Part shown: piece after piece, positions 60,868 to 64,000 of the stretch
Layout: each line of letters starts with the position of its first letter
Position numbering within the stretch: the stretch's first letter is position 1
Assembly (NCBI GenBank): GCA_964533965.1
Contig: CAZHNN010000008.1
Location: 38,953-102,952, forward strand
DNA length: 64,000 nucleotides
Reading direction: 5' to 3'
Origin: RGIG3178 sp964533965
GTDB lineage: Bacteria; Bacillota; Clostridia; Christensenellales; QAND01
Position numbers and translations under genes: made by a program
The notes under the pieces: model-generated
The model's input: the letters and a program-made list of their open reading frames with translations, nothing else
Database searches by the model: none
Told to the model about the DNA's origin: nothing

Positions 60868-61373
60868 GCCAAGCCCTCCGCACCAAGGTTGTCCACAGTT
60901 TCCTCGTCGTTTTCTTTCTCACTCAGATCGACCTCTTCGAGCATGATGTCGATATACAGCTTGCCGTCCAAATGGTCCGTCTCATGGCAAAACGCCCTTG
61001 CCAAAAGGTTCTCGCCCTCATACTCGTGCATTTGACCGTCCCGGCCCAACGCGCGGATCTTAACTTTTTGCGGACGCTCCACCATGCCTGCGCGCCCGGG
61101 CAGGGACAAACAACCCTCGACATCGGTGACGGCGCCTTCCGTCTGTATGATCTCGGGGTTGATCAGCTCATAGAGTACGCCTTCGACTTCGATGACCACC
61201 ACGCGGCGCAGCACGCCAACCTGCGGTGCGGCAAGGCCGACGCCATCCTGTTTGCGCATCGTCTCCAGCATATCGTCCAGCAACCTACAAATATGATCCG
61301 TCACCTTCGGCACCGGCTTGGAAATTTTCCTCAATACGGGGTCACCCTCGTGTAAAATATCTCGAATAGCCAC
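60864..61373 (-). CDS. def: Peptide deformylase
   Basis: 169-aa metalloenzyme removing N-terminal formyl groups. Motif 1 GVGLAAPQVGV, motif 2 EGCLSLPGR with the metal Cys, motif 3 CHETDHLDG with the HExxH pair (Cys in the position where Gln is frequent). I chose GTG at 61373, eight bases after AAAGGA, giving MAIRDILHEGDPVLRK; the ATG at 61382 abuts the ribosome site. Confidence 0.95.
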   Translation of the reverse strand: MAIRDILHEGDPVLRKISKPVPKVTDHICRLLDDMLETMRKQDGVGLAAPQVGVLRRVVVIEVEGVLYELINPEIIQTEGAVTDVEGCLSLPGRAGMVERPQKVKIRALGRDGQMHEYEGENLLARAFCHETDHLDGKLYIDIMLEEVDLSEKENDEETVDNLGAEGLA

Positions 61374-61410
61374 ATTCTTCATCCTTTCGGCAGCATTATA
61401 TCATATCCAA

Positions 61411-61458
61411 TGCCTTCCACACTTTACCCAATGACCAAAAACAGGCCAGTGGAAGGCA
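61411..61458 (-). repeat. Inverted repeat between priA and def
   Basis: TGCCTTCCAC (61411-61420) and exact complement (61449-61458) with a 28-nt loop. No T-run; possible mRNA processing hairpin in the 108-bp gap. Confidence 0.5.
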
Positions 61459-61481
61459 CTAAGCGTATTTTCTCAAGCGTA

Positions 61482-63734
61482 TTATAGCATGCTCTGCGGG
61501 TTTACGCCGAGCGAGAACGAGCAACCTTCCCAATTCGATCTTGCAAATGCTCCGCAAAGGGCTTCTCGAATTGCGGTACTGCCCGTGTCATTTCTGAGTT
61601 TTAAGAGGATGCGCATGCGTACCTGTCCTTTTATCTTGCCGACAGGCGCCGGACCGGTTTCCATCAACAGCGGCGTGACACCACGCTTTTGCAGCAGCTC
61701 CCGTATCAGAACTTCGCTCTGTTTGAGTGCCTCAAGGCAAATCTTCTCGTCGTCCGAGGCGAAGAGCCACTGGAAGAACGTCGTAAACGGCGGATATTCG
61801 GCCATGCGCCTGTGCTGTATCTCCTGGCGGTAAAACGCGAGATAATCCTGCTGCACCGCCGCCTCGATGGCAAAATGATCGGGATTGTAGCTTTGCACCA
61901 CCACGCGCCCCGGCAGCTTGTCCCGCCCTGCTCTGCCCGCCACCTGCATGATGAGCGAAAACGTTCGCTCAGCGCTTCGGTAATCCGGCAGGTACAGCGA
62001 GGCATCCGCCGCCATAACGCCTACCAGCGTCACATTTTCAAAGTCCAATCCCTTGGCGATCATCTGCGTGCCGATGAGTATGTCCGCCTCATGCGTGCCG
62101 AAGGACTGGAGTATCTTCAAATGCGCGTCCTTTCCCTGCGTGGTGTCGTGGTCCATACGCAAAACCCTCGCTTCTGGGAAGTGGATCTTGACCTGCTCCT
62201 CGACCTGCTGCGTGCCTGTGCCAAAGAATTTCAGATACGGCTTACCGCACTTGGGGCAGATTTCCGGCACTTTCTCCGTATGGCCACAATAGTGGCACTG
62301 CAGCCAATCCCGCGCCCTTGTTTTGTGAAAGGTGAGCGATATGTCACAGCTCGGGCACTCGAAGACGTATCCGCAGCCGCGGCACATCAGAAACGTCGCA
62401 TACCCGCGACGGTTGATGAACAGCATGATCTGTTCCTTGCGGGCAAGCACCTCCGATATCGCCTGATGCAGCGTCGCGCTGAAAACGGACCTGTTGCCCT
62501 TGATCAGCTCTTCGCGCATATCGATCAGCGCGACCTTGGGCAGGCCGTGCGCACCGAAGCGCTCCGGTATGCTCACAAGGCTTATCTCGCCCCGTGTGCA
62601 CCGGTAATAGGTATCCACCAGCGGCGTGGCGCTGCCCAGCAACACCACTGCGCCACCCTTGTTTGCGCGGAATTCAGCGACGTCATGGGCATGGTACTGT
62701 GGCCGCTGCTCGCTGTGGTACGAAGGCTCATGCTCCTCGTCGATGACGATGAGCCCAAGATTTGCTACCGGCGCGAACAGGGCGGACCGGGGGCCGATGA
62801 CCACCGTCGCTTCCCCGTTGCGTATCCTGCGCCATTCGTCATACCGCTCGCCGGCCGACAGCCGCGAGTGCAGTACGGCAACCAGATCGCCAAGCCTGCT
62901 TCTAAATCGAGCCACGGTCTGCGGCGTAAGCGCGATCTCCGGTACCAGCACGATGGCGCTCTTGCCTTCATCCAGAACCTTCTCGATGGCGTTGAGATAT
63001 ACTTCTGTCTTCCCGCTGCCGGTTGCGCCGTGCAGCAGGATCATGCCGCCGGGCTTAGTATCCTCGATGGCGCTAAGCGCTTCCTGCTGCATTTGCGACA
63101 AGACGGGCCTTTGCCTGTCGCCTCCTGCGATCGACTTATACGGCACGCGCCGCACGGGCGTATCGGTGACGGTGACGATTCCTTTTTTCTTCAGCTGTGG
63201 CAATGCGCTTCTTGCGGATGGCAAAAAAGCATAGAGATCGCTTACCGCCATCGCCCCCACCTGTCTTAGCATCTGCACCGTTTGTGCTTGCGCCGGAGCC
63301 TTGCGCGCGCCTTCTCCCGATAGCTGTGTAAGCACTTTATCAAGCTCCACACCACCGATGGCGAGCCGTGCTACGCCCAGCGTCTTTTGTCCAACACGCT
63401 GGTGCCGCATCTGGGCGGGGATCATCAAACGCAGTGCGTCCACCAACAGGCAGCGGTAGGACTTGGACATCCAAACCGCCAATTCGATCTGGTCGGGGAG
63501 CAGCGCCGCAAAACCCTCTGCCTTGTTGGCGATGGCTTTGAGCCGGTCCGCCTCTACATCCACAGAATCGGACAACGACACGACATAGCCTTCCTGATGC
63601 GCATTGCCTCTGCCAAACGGAACAAGCACGCGCTGCCCCACGCCGATATCCATCTGTTCGGGCACGACATAGGAAAACACGCGGTCCACTTCCGTATGGG
63701 CGATGTCGATGATGACCTGCGCGTATTTTGGCAT
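61482..63734 (-). CDS. priA: Primosomal replication restart helicase PriA
   Basis: 750 aa. N-terminal DNA-binding domain (about 1-110), helicase core with Walker A GATGSGKTEVY, DEEHE, GSATPL and RRGYATF, the zinc-binding insertion with eight cysteines (CRGCGYVFECPSC, CHYCG, CPKCG), and QVAGRAGRDKLPG motif VI. Restarts stalled forks. ATG 63734 follows AAAGGGG. An intrinsic terminator lies 26-43 bp upstream. Confidence 0.97.
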   Translation of the reverse strand: MPKYAQVIIDIAHTEVDRVFSYVVPEQMDIGVGQRVLVPFGRGNAHQEGYVVSLSDSVDVEADRLKAIANKAEGFAALLPDQIELAVWMSKSYRCLLVDALRLMIPAQMRHQRVGQKTLGVARLAIGGVELDKVLTQLSGEGARKAPAQAQTVQMLRQVGAMAVSDLYAFLPSARSALPQLKKKGIVTVTDTPVRRVPYKSIAGGDRQRPVLSQMQQEALSAIEDTKPGGMILLHGATGSGKTEVYLNAIEKVLDEGKSAIVLVPEIALTPQTVARFRSRLGDLVAVLHSRLSAGERYDEWRRIRNGEATVVIGPRSALFAPVANLGLIVIDEEHEPSYHSEQRPQYHAHDVAEFRANKGGAVVLLGSATPLVDTYYRCTRGEISLVSIPERFGAHGLPKVALIDMREELIKGNRSVFSATLHQAISEVLARKEQIMLFINRRGYATFLMCRGCGYVFECPSCDISLTFHKTRARDWLQCHYCGHTEKVPEICPKCGKPYLKFFGTGTQQVEEQVKIHFPEARVLRMDHDTTQGKDAHLKILQSFGTHEADILIGTQMIAKGLDFENVTLVGVMAADASLYLPDYRSAERTFSLIMQVAGRAGRDKLPGRVVVQSYNPDHFAIEAAVQQDYLAFYRQEIQHRRMAEYPPFTTFFQWLFASDDEKICLEALKQSEVLIRELLQKRGVTPLLMETGPAPVGKIKGQVRMRILLKLRNDTGSTAIREALCGAFARSNWEGCSFSLGVNPQSML

Positions 63735-63759
63735 TCCCTGATAACCCCTTTACAAAAAA

Positions 63760-63777
63760 GAGCACCGTGCGGTGCTC
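63760..63777 (-). terminator. Terminator between coaBC and priA
   Basis: GAGCACC / GGTGCTC stem with a GTGC loop followed on the minus strand by six T. It leaves no room for a promoter before priA. Confidence 0.88.
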
Positions 63778-63789
63778 AGTAACGCCTTT

Positions 63790-64000
63790 TTAGAACAACG
63801 TAACGGCTTCGTCCAGCACGAAGGCGGCAATTTCCGCTTTCGTAGCGATCGGATGGAATTTGCTCGTCCCGTCCTTCTTGTAAATCGTAACGATGTTGGT
63901 ATCCACGGCAAACCCCGCGCCCTGCTGTGTTACATCGTTTGCGACGATCATGTCTAGATTTTTACGAACAAGCTTGTCCTGCGCGTACCCTTCCACATCC
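63790..64000 (-). CDS. coaBC: Phosphopantothenoylcysteine synthetase/decarboxylase CoaBC, 3' part
   Basis: C-terminal 70 residues of the CoaB half, cut by the window edge. RKNLDMIVANDVTQQGAGF, TNIVTIYKKDG and the C-terminal KAEIAAFVLDEAV match the CTP-dependent phosphopantothenoylcysteine synthetase of coenzyme A synthesis. The frame is open to the edge. In Firmicutes coaBC is normally immediately upstream of priA, as here. Confidence 0.9.
   Translation of the reverse strand, partial: DVEGYAQDKLVRKNLDMIVANDVTQQGAGFAVDTNIVTIYKKDGTSKFHPIATKAEIAAFVLDEAVTLF

Noticed and set aside
61689..63269. A 526-codon open frame on the plus strand
   Set aside because: It lies wholly antisense to priA, has no ribosome site, no recognisable domain and an arginine/histidine-rich composition typical of mirror frames.
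1..64000. CRISPR arrays, insertion sequences, prophage or integrase genes
   Set aside because: No regularly spaced repeats, transposase or phage genes were seen; the content is core metabolism, translation and envelope genes.

Overview
The window looks like a chromosomal segment of a Gram-positive Clostridia-type anaerobe (Firmicutes). Supporting features are strong AGGAGG-type ribosome binding sites, many TTG and GTG starts, SepF/DivIVA division genes, a PrkC/PrpC kinase-phosphatase pair with PASTA repeats, a T-box leader, ECF-type vitamin transporters, a PyrK/PyrD-1B pyrimidine operon, and no outer-membrane functions. By eye the base composition is a little over 50% G+C. I cannot name the species. 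The DNA is densely coding, with long co-oriented operons mostly on the minus strand. There are no rRNA or tRNA genes, no insertion sequences and no CRISPR array. Ten N bases at 47193-47202 mark an assembly gap inside a gene.

Layout. 1-5.9 kb: end of an ABC-F ATPase, a ChbG-type deacetylase, tex, an AlkD-type DNA repair gene and degV. 6.0-18.3 kb: a molybdenum/tungsten block. It holds a two-subunit bis-MGD oxidoreductase, a divergent mobA, and one minus-strand operon tupA-tupB-tupC-moeA-moeA/PBP-moaC-moaA-MOSC/mogA. That operon starts at a consensus promoter followed by a leader with the features of a Moco/Tuco riboswitch. 18.3-29.6 kb: an assortment of metabolic genes (HAD phosphatase, GNAT, hydroxyacid dehydrogenase), a polar amino-acid ABC transporter, an HD hydrolase, a D-threonine-aldolase-like enzyme, a GntR-ABC cassette with a clear operator, pdxA, and a divergent pair encoding an FMN-binding protein and a NusG-II protein. 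29.7-34.4 kb: radical SAM/SPASM protein, murJ, psd, pssA. 34.4-39.4 kb: proS with a T-box and three tandem tautomerase genes, then two divergent vitamin-uptake units, a B12 riboswitch before DUF4430 plus an ECF S-component and a TPP riboswitch before thiT. 39.4-45.6 kb: the pyrRBCFKDE operon. 45.6-52.5 kb: rluD, lspA, DUF5665, divIVA, sepF, yggS, an HlyD-like gene, and gnd. 52.5-64 kb: the conserved Firmicute run coaBC-priA-def-fmt-rsmB-rlmN-prpC-prkC-rsgA-rpe-thiN plus gdpD.

How it works together. Tungstate import (TupABC) is co-transcribed with molybdopterin synthesis and metal insertion, and the product probably feeds the neighbouring bis-MGD enzyme. A radical SAM gene resembling the tungsten-cofactor enzyme maturases lies 15 kb away. 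Several local structures are unusual: a MoaC with a partial MOSC-like tail homologous to the MOSC domain encoded two genes downstream, the MoaA Gly-Gly codons serving as the next gene's ribosome binding site, a catalytic subunit with odd Fe-S ligand spacing, three tautomerase paralogues in a row, and a short orphan transcription unit at 20.7 kb.
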